A DNA stretch of 64,000 nt from Liolophura sinensis (taxonomy: Eukaryota; Mollusca; Polyplacophora; Chitonida; Chitonidae): positions 1 through 64,000 of the forward strand of contig NW_027018060.1 of NCBI RefSeq assembly GCF_032854445.1. The letters run 5' to 3'. This document shows positions 26,169 to 37,149 of the stretch, piece after piece. The notes under the pieces are model-generated. The model searched no databases. It was not told the origin of the DNA and saw nothing but the letters and a program-made list of their open reading frames with translations. The stretch's first letter is position 1. Each line of letters starts with the position of its first letter. Both the position numbers and the translations under genes were made by a program.

Positions 26169-29115
26169 GTTATGTGCCCTTCGGTAGCCCAGAAGACGTC
26201 AAATCTTTGGGCTAAGCCCATTTAACTCACCCAGCAATTGTCTTACTTCTAAGTGCAAGACAATCTCAATGTCTTTATCTACGTGTAGAAAAACCACACC
26301 ATTTGTACATAAAAAACACAAGGTACTTGATACAGTCTGCTGTAAAAAGTACAACTGACCACAGACCCACATGAATAAGGTGCCAAAAGATGCGGAATTG
26401 AGCCAGGTATCGGCAGCTGTTTAAAAATTGCAAATTTCCCTGGTTTCCAAGGAGTAAGAGCCGTTGCTGGGCACGTGATTATGACATAAATGATCATTCA
26501 ATTGTCACTACAGGCAAAAGTATTGGTCGGAGAGCAACGCGGATTGCACCATTCGATTTCTCGTCACAAAATACGTCGGATTAGCCTCTTACCAGCAGCA
26601 CTAGAACAGTTTTTCCACTTTTGCATTTTTGCCTGGTCTTTTTGTTAATTGAAATCGGCTACACTGTACTCTGTACAATCGCGACTGGTCATTACTATAT
26701 TCAACTTTTGACTATAAGTTATGTGCCCTTCGGTAGCCCAGAAGACCTGAAATCTCTGGGCTAAGCCCATTTAACTCACCCAGCAATTGCCTTACTTCTA
26801 AGTGCAAGACAATCTCAATGTCTTTATCTACGTGTAGAAAAACCAGACCATTTGTACATGAAAAACACAAGGTACTTGATACAGTCTGCTGTAAAAAGTA
26901 CAACTGAACACTGACCCACTTCAGTAAGGTGCCAAAAGATGCGGAATTGAGCCAGGCATCGGTAGTTGTTGAAAAATTGCAAATTTCCCTGGTTTCCATG
27001 GAGTAAGAGCCGTTGCTGGGCACGTGATTATGACATAAATAATCATTCAATTGTCACTACAGCCAAAAGTATTGGTCGGAGAGCAACGCGGTTTGCACCA
27101 TTCGATTTCTCGTCACAAAATACGTCGGATTAGCCTCTTACCAGCAGCACTGGAACAATTTTTCCAATTTTGCATTTTTGCCTGGTCTTTTTGTTAGTTG
27201 AAATCGGCTACACTGTACTATGTACCATTGCGACTGGTCATTACTATATTCATCTTTTGACTATTAGTTATGTGCCCTTCGGTAGCCCAGAAGACGTCAA
27301 ATCTTTGGGCTAAGCCCATTTAACTCACCCAGCAATTGCCTTACTTCTAAGTCGAAGACAATCTCAATGTCTTTATCTACGTGTAGAAAAACCACACCAT
27401 TTGTACATGAAAAACACAAGGTACTTGATACAGTCTGCTGTAAAAAGTACAACTGAACGCTGACCCACTTCAGTAAGGTGCCAAAAGATTCGGAATTGAG
27501 CCAGGCATCGGCAGCTGTTGAAAAACTGCAAATTTCCCTGGTTTCCATGGAGTAAGAGCCGTTGCTACGCACGTGATTATGGCATAAATGATCATTCAAT
27601 TGTCACTACAGCCAAAAGTATTGGTCGGAGAGCAACGCGGTTTGCACCATTCGATTTCTCGTCACAAAATACGTCGGATTAGCCTCTTACCAGCAGCACT
27701 GGAACAGTTTTTCCACTTTTGCATTTTTACCTGGTCTTTTTGTTAATTGAAATCGGCTACACTGTACTCTGTACAATCGCGACTGGTCATTACTATATTC
27801 AGCTTTTGACTATAAGTTATGTGCCCTTCGGTAGCCCAGAAGACGTCAAATCTTTGGGCAAAGCCCATTTAACTCACCCAGCAATTGTCTTACTTCTAAG
27901 TCCAAGACAATCTCAATGTCTTTATCTACGTGTAGAAAAACCACACCATTTGTACATAAAAAACACAAGGTACTTGATACAGTCTGCTGTAAAAAGTACA
28001 ACTGAACACTGACCCACTTCAGTAAGGTGCCAAAAGATGCGGAATTGAGCCAGGCATCGGCTGCTGTTGCAAAATTGCAAAGTTCCCTGGTTTCCATGGA
28101 GTAAGAGCCGTTGCTGGGCACGTGATTATGACATAAATTATCATTCAATTGTCACTACAGCCAAAAGTATTGGCCAGAGAGCAACGCGGTTTGCACCATT
28201 CGATTTCTCGTGACAAAATACGTCGGATTAGCCTCTTACCAGCAGCACTGGAACAGTTTTTCCACTTTTCCATTTTTGCCTAGTCTTTTTGTTAATTGAA
28301 ATCGGCTACACTGTACTCTGTACAATCGCGACTGGTCATTACTATATTCAACTTTTGACTATAAGTTATGTGCCCTTCGGTAGCCCAGAAGACGTCAAAT
28401 CTTTGGGCTAAGCCCATTTAACTCACCCAGCAATTGCCTTACTTCTAAGTGCAAGACAATCTCAATGTCTTTATCTACATGTAGAAAAACCACACCATTT
28501 GTACATGAAAAACACAAGGAACTTGATACAGTCTGCTGTAAAATGTACAACTGACCACAGACCCACATGAATAAGGTGCCAAAAGATGCGGAATTGAGCC
28601 AGGTATCGGCAGCTGTTGAAAAATTGCAAATTTCCCTGGTTTCCATGGAGTAAGAGCCGTTGCTGTGCACGTGATTATGACATAAATGATCATTCAATTG
28701 TCACAACAGCCAAAAGTATTGGTCGGAGAGCAACGCTTTTTGCACCATTCGATTTGTCGTCACAAAATACGTCGGATTAGCCTCTTACCAGCAGCACTGG
28801 AACAATTTTTCCAATTTTGAATTTTTGCCTGGTCTTTTTGTTAATTGAAACCGGCTACACTGTACTCTGTACAATTGCGACTGGTCATTACTATATTCAA
28901 CTTTTGACTATAAGTTATGTGCCCTTCGGTAGCCCAGAAGACCTGAAATCTTTGGGCCAAGCCCATTTAACTCACCCAGCAATTGCCTTACTTCTAAGTC
29001 CAAGACAATCTGAATGTCTTCATCTACTTGTAGAAAAACCAGACCATTTGTACATGAAAAACACAAGGTACTTGATACAGTCTGCTGTAAAAAGTACAAC
29101 TGAACACTGACCCAC

Positions 29116-29121
29116 TTCAGT
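29116..29121 (+). other. Variable six-base block with several multi-base alleles (example copy)
   Basis: Between CCCAC and AAGG, monomers carry one of a few quite different six-base states: TTCAGT (commonest), ATTTAT, ATGAAT or ATCAAC, plus rare TTTAGT. The flanks are far more constant. The alleles follow the monomer types and make good type markers. Confidence 0.8.
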
Positions 29122-29216
29122 AAGGTGCCAAAAGATGCGGAATTGAGCCAGGCATCGGCTGCTGTTGAAAAATTGCAAATTTCCCTGGTTTCCATGGAGT
29201 AAGAGCCGTTGCTGGG

Positions 29217-29222
29217 CACGTG
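29217..29222. other. CACGTG hexamer, one per most monomers (example copy)
   Basis: CACGTG lies just before the dyad in most monomers, flanked by GG, TG or CG on the left. It matches the core E-box read by bHLH-type factors, but a palindromic six-mer in a repeat is no evidence of binding on its own. The d-family units have CACGTT instead, and single copies read CACGTC (22865) or CATGTG (35815). Confidence 0.4.
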
Positions 29223-29226
29223 ATTA

Positions 29227-29252
29227 TGACATAAATGATCATTCAATTGTCA
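29227..29252. other. Dyad centred on AATGATCATT (example copy)
   Basis: A perfect ten-base palindrome, AATGATCATT (29234-29243), is flanked by TGACA (29227-29231) and TGTCA (29248-29252), slightly off-centre. In some units the core is a longer perfect palindrome, TCAATGATCATTGA (for example near 15191 and 38015). In others it is degraded to AATATTCATT or AATGAACATT. It could be a protein-binding dyad or simply a cruciform-prone site. Confidence 0.5.
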
Positions 29253-29354
29253 CTACAGCCAAAAGTATTGGTCGTAGAGCAACGCGGTTTGCACCATTCG
29301 ATTTCTCGTCTCAAAATACGTCGGATTAGCCTCTTACCAGCAGCACTAGAACAG

Positions 29355-29388
29355 TTTTTCCACTTTTGCATTTTTGCCTGGTCTTTTT
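29355..29388 (+). other. Cluster of four T-tracts (example copy)
   Basis: T-runs of 4-5 bases start at 29355, 29364, 29371 and 29384. The spacings of 9, 7 and 13 are near but not exactly at one helical turn. Such tracts often give satellites a bent, nucleosome-positioning segment. The cluster is conserved in nearly all monomers and is also where several one-base indels occur. Confidence 0.5.
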
Positions 29389-29409
29389 GTTAATTGAAAT
29401 CGGCTACAC

Positions 29410-29422
29410 TGTACTCTGTACA
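29410..29422. other. Inverted repeat TGTAC-TCT-GTACA (example copy)
   Basis: Five-base arms are separated by three bases. Two recurrent variants, TGTACTATGTACC and TGTAATCTGTACA, break the symmetry and are inherited with particular monomer types. Confidence 0.5.
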
Positions 29423-31658
29423 ATCGCGACTGGTCATTACTATATTCAGCTTTTGACTATAAGTTATGTGCCCTTCGGTAGCCCAGAAGACCTGAAATCT
29501 CTGGGCTAAGCCCATTTAACTCACCCAGCAATTGCCTTACTTCTAAGTGCAAGACAATCTCAATGTCTTTATTTACGTGTAGAAAAACCACACCATTTAT
29601 ACATGAAAAACACAAGGTACTTGATACAGTCTGCTGTAAAAAGTACAACTGAACACTGACCCACTTCAGTAAGGTGCCAAAAGATGCGGAATTGAGCCAG
29701 GCATCGGTAGTTGTTGAAAGATTGCAAATTTCCCTGGTTTCCATGGAGTAAGAGCCGTTGCTGGGCACGTGATTATGACATAAATGATCATTCAGTTGTC
29801 ACTACAGCCAAAAGTATTGGTCGGAGAGCAACGCGGTTTGCACCATTCAATTTCTCGTCACAAAATACGTCGGATTAGCCTGTTACCAGCAGCACTGGAA
29901 CAGTTTTTCCACTTTTGCATTTTTGCCTGGTCTTTTTGTTAATTGAAATCGGCTACACTGTACTCTGTACAATCGCGACTGGTCATTACTATATTCAACT
30001 TTTGACTATAAGTTATGTGGCCTTCGGTAGCCCAGAAGACCTGAAATCTTTGGGCTAAGCCCATTTAACTCACCCAGCAATTGCCTTACTTGTAAGTGCA
30101 AGACAATCTCAATGTCTTTATCTACGTGTAGAAAAATCACACCATTTGTACGTGAAAAACACAAGGTACTTGATAAAGTCTGCTGTAAAAAGTACAACTG
30201 AACGCTGACCCACTTCAGTAAGGTGCCAAAAGATGCGGAATTGAGCCAGGCATCGGCAGCTGTTGAAAAATTGCAAATTTCCCTGGTTTCCATGGAGTAA
30301 GAGCCGTTGCTGTGCACGTGATTATGGCAAAACTGATCATTCAATTGTCACTACAGCCAAAAGTATTGGTCGGAGAGCAACGCGGTTTACACCCTTCGAT
30401 TTCTCGTCACAAAATACGTCGGATTAGCCTCTTACCAGCAGCACTGGAACAGTTTTTCCACTTTTGCATTTTTACCTGGTCTTTTTGTTAATTGAAATCG
30501 GCTACACTGTACTCTGTACAATCGCGACTGGTCATTACTATATACAGCTTTTGACTATAAGTTATGTGCCCTTCGGTAGCCCAGAAGACCTGAAATCTTT
30601 GGGCCAAGCCCATTTAACTCACCCAGCAATTGTCTTACTTCTAAGTCCAAGACAATCTCAATGTCTTTATCTACGTGTAGAAAAACCACACCATTTGTAC
30701 ATAAAAAACAAAAGGTACTTGATACAGTCTGCTGTAAAAAGCACAACTGAACACTGACCCACTTCAGTAAGGTGCCAAAAGATGCGGAATTGAGCCAGGC
30801 ATCGGCTGCTGTTGCAAAATTGCAAATTTCCCTGGTTTCCATGGAGTAAGAGCCGTTGCTGGGCACGTGATTATGACATAAATGATCATTCAATTGTCAC
30901 TACAGCCAAAAGTATTGGTCAGAGAGCAACGCGGTTTGCACCATTCGATTTCTCGTCACAAAATACGTCGGATTAGCCTCTTACCAGCAGCACTGGAACA
31001 GTTTTTCCATTTTTCCATTTTTGCCTGGTCTTTTTGTTAATTGAAATCGGCTACACTGTACTCTGTACAATCGCGACTGGTCATTACTATATTCAACTTT
31101 TGACTATAAGTTATGTGCCTTTCCGAAGCCCAGAAGACCTGAAATCTTTGGGCTAAGCCCATTTAACTCACCCAGCAATTGCCTTACTTCTAAGTGCAAG
31201 ACAATCTCAATGTCTTTATCTACATGTAGAAAAACCACACCATTTGTACGTGAAAAACACAAGGTACTTGATACAGTCTGCTGTAAAAAGTACAACTGAA
31301 CACTGACCCACTTCAGTAAGGTGCCAAAAGATGCGGAATTGAACCAGGCATCGGCAGCTGTTGAAAAATTGCAAATTTCCCTGGTTTCCATGGAGTAAGA
31401 GCCGTTGGTACGCACGTGATTATGGCATAAATGATCATTCAGTTGTCGCTACAGCCAAGAGTATTGGTGGGAGAGCAACGCGGATTGCACCATTCGATTT
31501 CTCGTCACAAAATACGTCGGATTAGCCTCTTACCAGCAGCACTGGAACAGTTTTTCAACTTTTGCATTTTTGCCTGGCCTTTTTGTTAATTGAAATCGGC
31601 TACACTGTACTCTGTACAATCTCGACTGGTCATTACTATATTCAACTTTTGACTATAA

Positions 31659-33305
31659 GTTATGTGCCCTTCGGTAGCCCAGAAGACCTGAAATCTTTGG
31701 GCTAAGCCCATTTAACTCACCCAGCAATTGCCTTACTTCTAAGTGCAAGACAATCTCAATGTCTTTATCTACGTGTAGAAAAACCACACCATTTGTACGT
31801 GAAAAACACAAGGTACTTGATACAGTCTGCTGTAAAAAGTACAACTGAACACTGACCCACTTCAGTAAGGTGCCAAAAGATGCGGAATTGAGCCAGGCAT
31901 CGGCAGCTGTTGAAAAATTGCAAATTTCCCTGGTTTCCATGGAGTAAGAGCCGTTGCTGTGCACGTGATTATGGCGAAAATGATCATTCAATTGTCACTA
32001 CAGCCAAAAGTATTGGTCGGAGAGCAACGCGGTTTGCACCATTCGATTTCTCGTCACAAAATACGTCGGATTAGCCTCTTACCAGCAGCACTGGAACAGT
32101 TTTTCCACTTTTGCATTTTTGCCTGGTCTTTTTGTTAATTGAAACCGGCTACACTGTAATCTGTACAATCGCGACTGGTCATTACTATATTCAACTTTTG
32201 ACTATAAGTTATGTGCCCTTCGGTAGCCCAGAAGACCTGAAATCTTTGGGCCAAGCCCATTTAACTCACCCAGCAATTGTCTTACTTCTAAGTGCAAGAC
32301 AATCTCAATGTCTTTATCTACGTGTAGAAAAACCAGACCATTTGTACATAAAAAACACAAGGTACTTGATACAGTCTGCTGGAAAAAGTACAACTGAACA
32401 CTGACCCACATCAACAAGGTGCCAAAAGATGCGGAATTGGGCCAGGCATCGGCAACTGTTGAAAAATTGCAAATTTCCCTGGTTTCCATGGAGTAAGAGC
32501 CGTTTCTGTGCACGTGATTATGACATAAATGATCATTCAATTACCACTACAGGCAAAAGTATTGGTCGGAGAGCAACGCGGTTTGCACCATTCGATTTCT
32601 CGTCACAAAATACGTCGGATTAGCCTCTTACCAGCAGCACTGGAACAGTTTTTCCACTTTTGCATTTTTGCCTGGTCTTTTTGTTAATTGAAATCGGCTA
32701 CACTGTACTCTGTACCATTGCGACTGGTCATTACTATATTCAACTTTTGACTATAAGTTATGTGCCTTTCGGTAGCCCATAAGACGTCAAATCTTTGGGC
32801 TAAGCCCATTTAACTCACCCAGCAATTGCCTTACTTCTAAATCGAAGACAATCTCAATGTCTTTATCTACGTGTAGAAAAACCACACCATTTGTACATGA
32901 AAAACACAAGGTACTTGATACAGTCTGCTGTAAAAAGTACAACTGAACACTGACCCACTTCAGTAAGGTGCCAAAAGATTCGGAATTGAGCCAGGCATCG
33001 GCAGCTGTTGACAAATTGCAAATTTCCCTGGTTTCCATGGAGTAAGAGCCGTTGCTACGCACGTGATTATGACATAAATGATCATTCAATTGTCGCTACA
33101 GCCAAAAGTATTGGTCGGAGAGCAACGCGGATTGCACCATTCGATTTGTCGTCACAAAATACGTCGGATTAGCCTCTTACCAGCAGCACTGGAACAGTTT
33201 TTTAACTTTTGCATTTTTGCCTGGTCTTTTTGTTAATTGAAATCGGCTACACTGTACTCTGTACAATCGCGACTGGTCATTACTATATTCAACTTTTGAC
33301 TATAA
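31659..33305 (+). repeat. 3-mer HOR copy 1 (31.7-35.0 kb)
   Basis: The first unit carries ACGTGAAAAACAC. The second is distinctive for ACATCAACAAGG and GGCCAAGCCC. The third is S-like (AATCGAAGAC, AAAAGATTCGG, GTTGACAAATTGC). The set recurs 1647 bp downstream. Confidence 0.8.
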
Positions 33306-34952
33306 GTGATGTGCCCTTCGGTAGCCCAGAAGACCTGAAATCTTTGGGCTAAGCCCATTTAACTCACCCAGCAATTGCCTTACTTCTAAGTGCAAGACAA
33401 TCTCAATGTCTTTATCTACGTGTAGAAAAACCACACCATTTGTACGTGAAAAACACAAGGTACTTGATACAGTCTGCTGTAAAAAGTACAACTGAACACT
33501 GACCCACTTCAGTAAGGTGCCAAAAGATGCGGAATTGAGCCAGGCATCGGCAGCTGTTGAAAAATTGCAAATTTCCCTGGTTTCCATGGAGTAAAAGCCG
33601 TTGCTGTGCACGTGATTATGGCAAAAATGATCATTCAATTGTCACTACAGCCAAAAGTATTGGTCGGAGAGCAACGCGGTTTGCACCATTCGATTTCTCG
33701 TCACAAAATACGTCGGATTAGCCTCTTACCAGCAGCACTGGACCAGTTTTTCCACTTTTGCATTTTTGCCTGGTCTTTTTGTTAATTGAAACCGGCTACA
33801 CTGTAATCTGTACAATCGCGACTGGTCATTACTATATTCAACTTTTGACTATAAGTTATGTGCCCTTCGGTAGCCCAGAAGACCTGAAATCTTTGGGCCC
33901 AGCCCATTTAACTCACCAAGCAATTGTCTTACTTCTAAGTGCAAGACAATCTCAATGTCTTTATCTACGTGTAGAAAAACCAGACCATTTGTACGTGAAA
34001 AACACAAGGTACTTGATACAGTCTGCTGAAAAAAGTACAATTGAACACTGACCCACATCAACAAGGTGCCAAAAGATGCGGAATTGGGCCAGGCATCGGC
34101 AACTGTTGAAAAATTGCAAATTTCCCTGGTTTCCATGGAGTAAGAGCCGTTGCTGTGCACGTGATTATGACATAAATGATCATTCAATTGTCACTACAGG
34201 CAAAAGTATTGGTCGGAGAGCAACGCGGTTTGCACCATTCGATTTCTCGTCACAAAATACGTCGGATTAGCCTCTTACCAGCAGCACTGGAACAGTTTTT
34301 CCACTTTTGCATTTTTGCCTGGTCTTTTTGTTAATTGAAATCGGCTACACTGTACTATGTACCATCGCGACTGGTCATTACTATATTCAACTTTTGACTA
34401 TTAGTTATGTGCCCTTCGGTAGCCCGGAAGACGTGAAATCTTTGGGCTAAGCCCATTTAACTCACCCAGCAATTGCCTTACTTCTAAGTCGAAGACAATC
34501 TCAATGTCTTTATCTACGTGTAGAAAAACCACACCATTTGTACATGAAAAACACAAGGTACTTGATACAGTCTGCTGTAAAAAGTACAACTGAACACTGA
34601 CCCACTTCAGTAAGGTGCCAAAAGATTCGGAATTGAGCCAGGCATCGGCAGCTGTTGACAAATTGCAAATTTCCCTGGTTTCCATGGAGTAAGAGCCGTT
34701 GCTACGCACGTGATTATGACATAAATGATCATTCAATTGTCGCTACAGCCAAAAGTATTGGTCGGAGAGCAACGCGGTTTGCACCCTTCGATTTCTCGTC
34801 ACAAAATACGTCGGATTAGCCTCTTACCAGCAGCACTGGAACAGTTTTTCCACTTTTGCATTTTTACCTGGTCTTTTTGTTAATTGAAATCGGCTACACT
34901 GTACTCTGTACAATCGCGACTGGTCATTACTATATACAGCTTTTGACTATAA
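33306..34952 (+). repeat. 3-mer HOR copy 2 (31.7-35.0 kb)
   Basis: Same three types in the same order as the preceding 1647 bp, including the rare ACATCAACAAGG allele. The third unit (34404-34952) has the rare intermediate GACGTGAAATC allele at 34430. Confidence 0.8.
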
Positions 34953-36599
34953 GTTATGTGCCCTTCGGTAGCCCAGAAGACCTGAAATCTTTGGGCCAAG
35001 CCCATTTAACTCACCCAGCAATTGTCTTACTTCTAAGTCCAAGACAATCTCAATGTCTTTATCTACGTGTAGAAAAACCAGACCATTTGTACATAAAAAA
35101 CACAAGGTACTTGATACAGTCTGCTGTATAAAGTACAACTGACCACAGACCCACATGAATAAGGTGCAAAAAGATGCGGAATTGAGCCAGGTATCGGCAG
35201 CTGTTAAAAAATTGCAAATTTCCCTGGTTTCCATGGAGTAAGAGCCGTTGCTGGGCACGTGATTATGGCATAAATGATCATTCAATTGTCACTACAGCCA
35301 AAAGTATTGGTCGGAGAGCAACGCGGTTTGCACCATTCGATTTCTCGTCACAAAATACGTCGGATTAGCCTCTTACCAGCAGCACTGGAACAGTTTTTCC
35401 GCTTTTCCATTTTTGCTTGGTCTTTTTGTTAATTGAAACCGGCTACACTGTACTATGTACCATTGCGACTGGTCATTACTATATTCAACTTTTGACTATA
35501 AGTTATGTGCCCTTCGGTAGCCCAGAAGACGTCAAATCTTTGGGCTAAGCCCATTTAACTCACCCAGCAATTGCCTTACTTCTAAGTCGAAGACAATCTC
35601 AATGTCCTTATCTACGTGTAGAAAAACCACACCATTTGTACATGAAAAACACAAGGTACTTGATACAGTCTGCTGTAAAAAGTACAACTGAACACTGACC
35701 CACTTCAGTAAGGTGCCAAAAGATTTGGAATTGAGCCAGGCATCGGCAGCTGTTGACAAATTGCAAATTTCCCTGGTTTCCATGGAGTAAGAGCCGTTGG
35801 TACGCATGTGATTATGGCATAAATGATCATTCAGTTGTCGCTACAGCCAAAAGTATTGGTGGGAGAGCAACGCGGATTGCACCATTCGATTTCTCGTCAC
35901 AAAATACGTCGGATTAGCCTCTTACCAGCAGCACTGGAACAGTTTTTTAACTTTTGCATTTTTGCCTGGTCTTTTTGTTAATTGAAATCGGCTACACTGT
36001 ACTCTGTACAATCGCGACTGGTCATTACTATATTCAACTTTTGACTATAAGTTATGTGCCCTTCGGTAGCCCAGAAGACGTCAAATCTTTGGGCTAAGCC
36101 CATTTAACTCACCCAGCAATTGCCTTACTTCTAAGTGCAAGACAATCTCAATGTCTTTATCTACGTGTAGAAAAACCACACCATTTGTACATAAAAAACA
36201 CAAGGTACTTGATACAGTCTGCTGTAAAAAGTACAACTGAACACTGGCCCACTTCAGTCAGGTGCCAAAAGATTCGGAATTGAGCCAGGCATCGGCAGCT
36301 GTTGACAAATTGCAAATTTCCCTGGTTTCCATGGAGTAAGAGCCGTTGCTGTGCACGTGATTATGACATAAATGATCATTCAATTGTCGCTACAGCCAAA
36401 AGTATTGGTCGGAGAGCAACGCGGTTTGCACCATTCGATTTGTCGTCACAAAATACGTCGGATTAGCCTCTTACCACCAGCACTGCAACAGTTTTTCCAC
36501 TTTTGCATTTTTGCCTGGTCTTTTTGTTAATTGAAATCGGCTACACTGTACCATGTACCATCGCGACTGGTCATTACTATATTCAACTTTTGACTATAT

Positions 36600-37149
36600 G
36601 TTATGTGCCTTTCGGTAGCTCAGAAGACGTCAAATCTTTGGGCTAAGCCCATTTAACTCACCCAGCAATTGCCTTACTTCTAAGTCGAAGAAAATCTCAA
36701 TGTCTTTATCTACGTGTAGAAAAACCACACCATTTGTACGTGAAAAACACAAGGTACTTGATACAGTCTGCTGTAAAAAGTACAACTGAACACTGACCCA
36801 CATTTATATGGTGCCAAAAGATTCGCAATTGGGCCAGGCATCGGCAGCTGTTAAAAAATTGCAAATATCCCTGGTTTCCATGGAGTAAGAGCCGTTGCTG
36901 GGCACGTGATTATGACATCAATGATCATTCAATTGTCGCTACAGCCAAAAGTATTGGTCGGAGAGCAACGCGGTTTTACACCATTCGATTTCTCGTCACA
37001 AAATACGTCGGATTAGCCTCTTACCAGCAGCACTAGAAGAGTTTTTCCACTTTTGCATTTTTGCCCGGTCTTTTTGTTAATTGAAATCGGCTACACTGTA
37101 CTCTGTACAATCGCGACTGGTCATTACTATATTCAACTTTTGACTATAA
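36600..37149 (+). repeat. Single 550-bp monomer before the 8-mer block
   Basis: It carries the ACATTTATATGG allele and AAAAGATTCGCAATTGGG, plus one extra T (GCGGTTTTACACC near 36976). From here to the right end, one-base length changes become common. Confidence 0.85.

Larger units (their letters stand above)
28914..29462 (+). repeat. Reference 549-bp monomer
   Basis: This copy has the standard length and is used here to place internal motifs. In order it holds: an AGCCCA/TGGGCT hairpin zone (first 55 bases), a moderately conserved stretch with CAATTG and an A5 tract, a variable six-base block (29116-29121), CAGCTG-type and CCATGG-type short palindromes, CACGTG (29217-29222), a dyad (29227-29252), a CpG-bearing stretch (about 29270-29330), a T-tract cluster (29355-29388), and a TGTAC/GTACA inverted repeat (29410-29422). 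I count 16 CpG in a typical monomer. I see no direct repeat at 183 bp inside it, so it is not an obvious trimer of a smaller unit. Confidence 0.9.
26169..36599 (+). repeat. Nineteen consecutive monomers of exactly 549 bp
   Basis: Unit starts fall every 549 bases from 26169 to 36600 with no net indel. Types are mixed: an S-like unit at 27267, V-like units (ACCCACATGAATAAGG) at 26169 and 28365, and a P-like unit at 26718. Part of the stretch is a 3-mer repeated twice (31659-34952). The variant CTATATACAGC at 30540 and 34932 marks an 8-unit relationship. Confidence 0.88.

Noticed and set aside
29290-29320. CENP-B box
   Set aside because: TTCG occurs (CATTCGATTTCTCG) but the required A and CGGG spacing does not follow on either strand.
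29270-29360. tRNA gene or Pol III promoter (A-box-like TGGTCGGAGAG, B-box-like ATTCGATTTC, then T-run)
   Set aside because: Both boxes have mismatches, their start-to-start spacing (about 28 bases) is too short for a tRNA, and no cloverleaf can be folded. The T-runs belong to a longer T-tract cluster.
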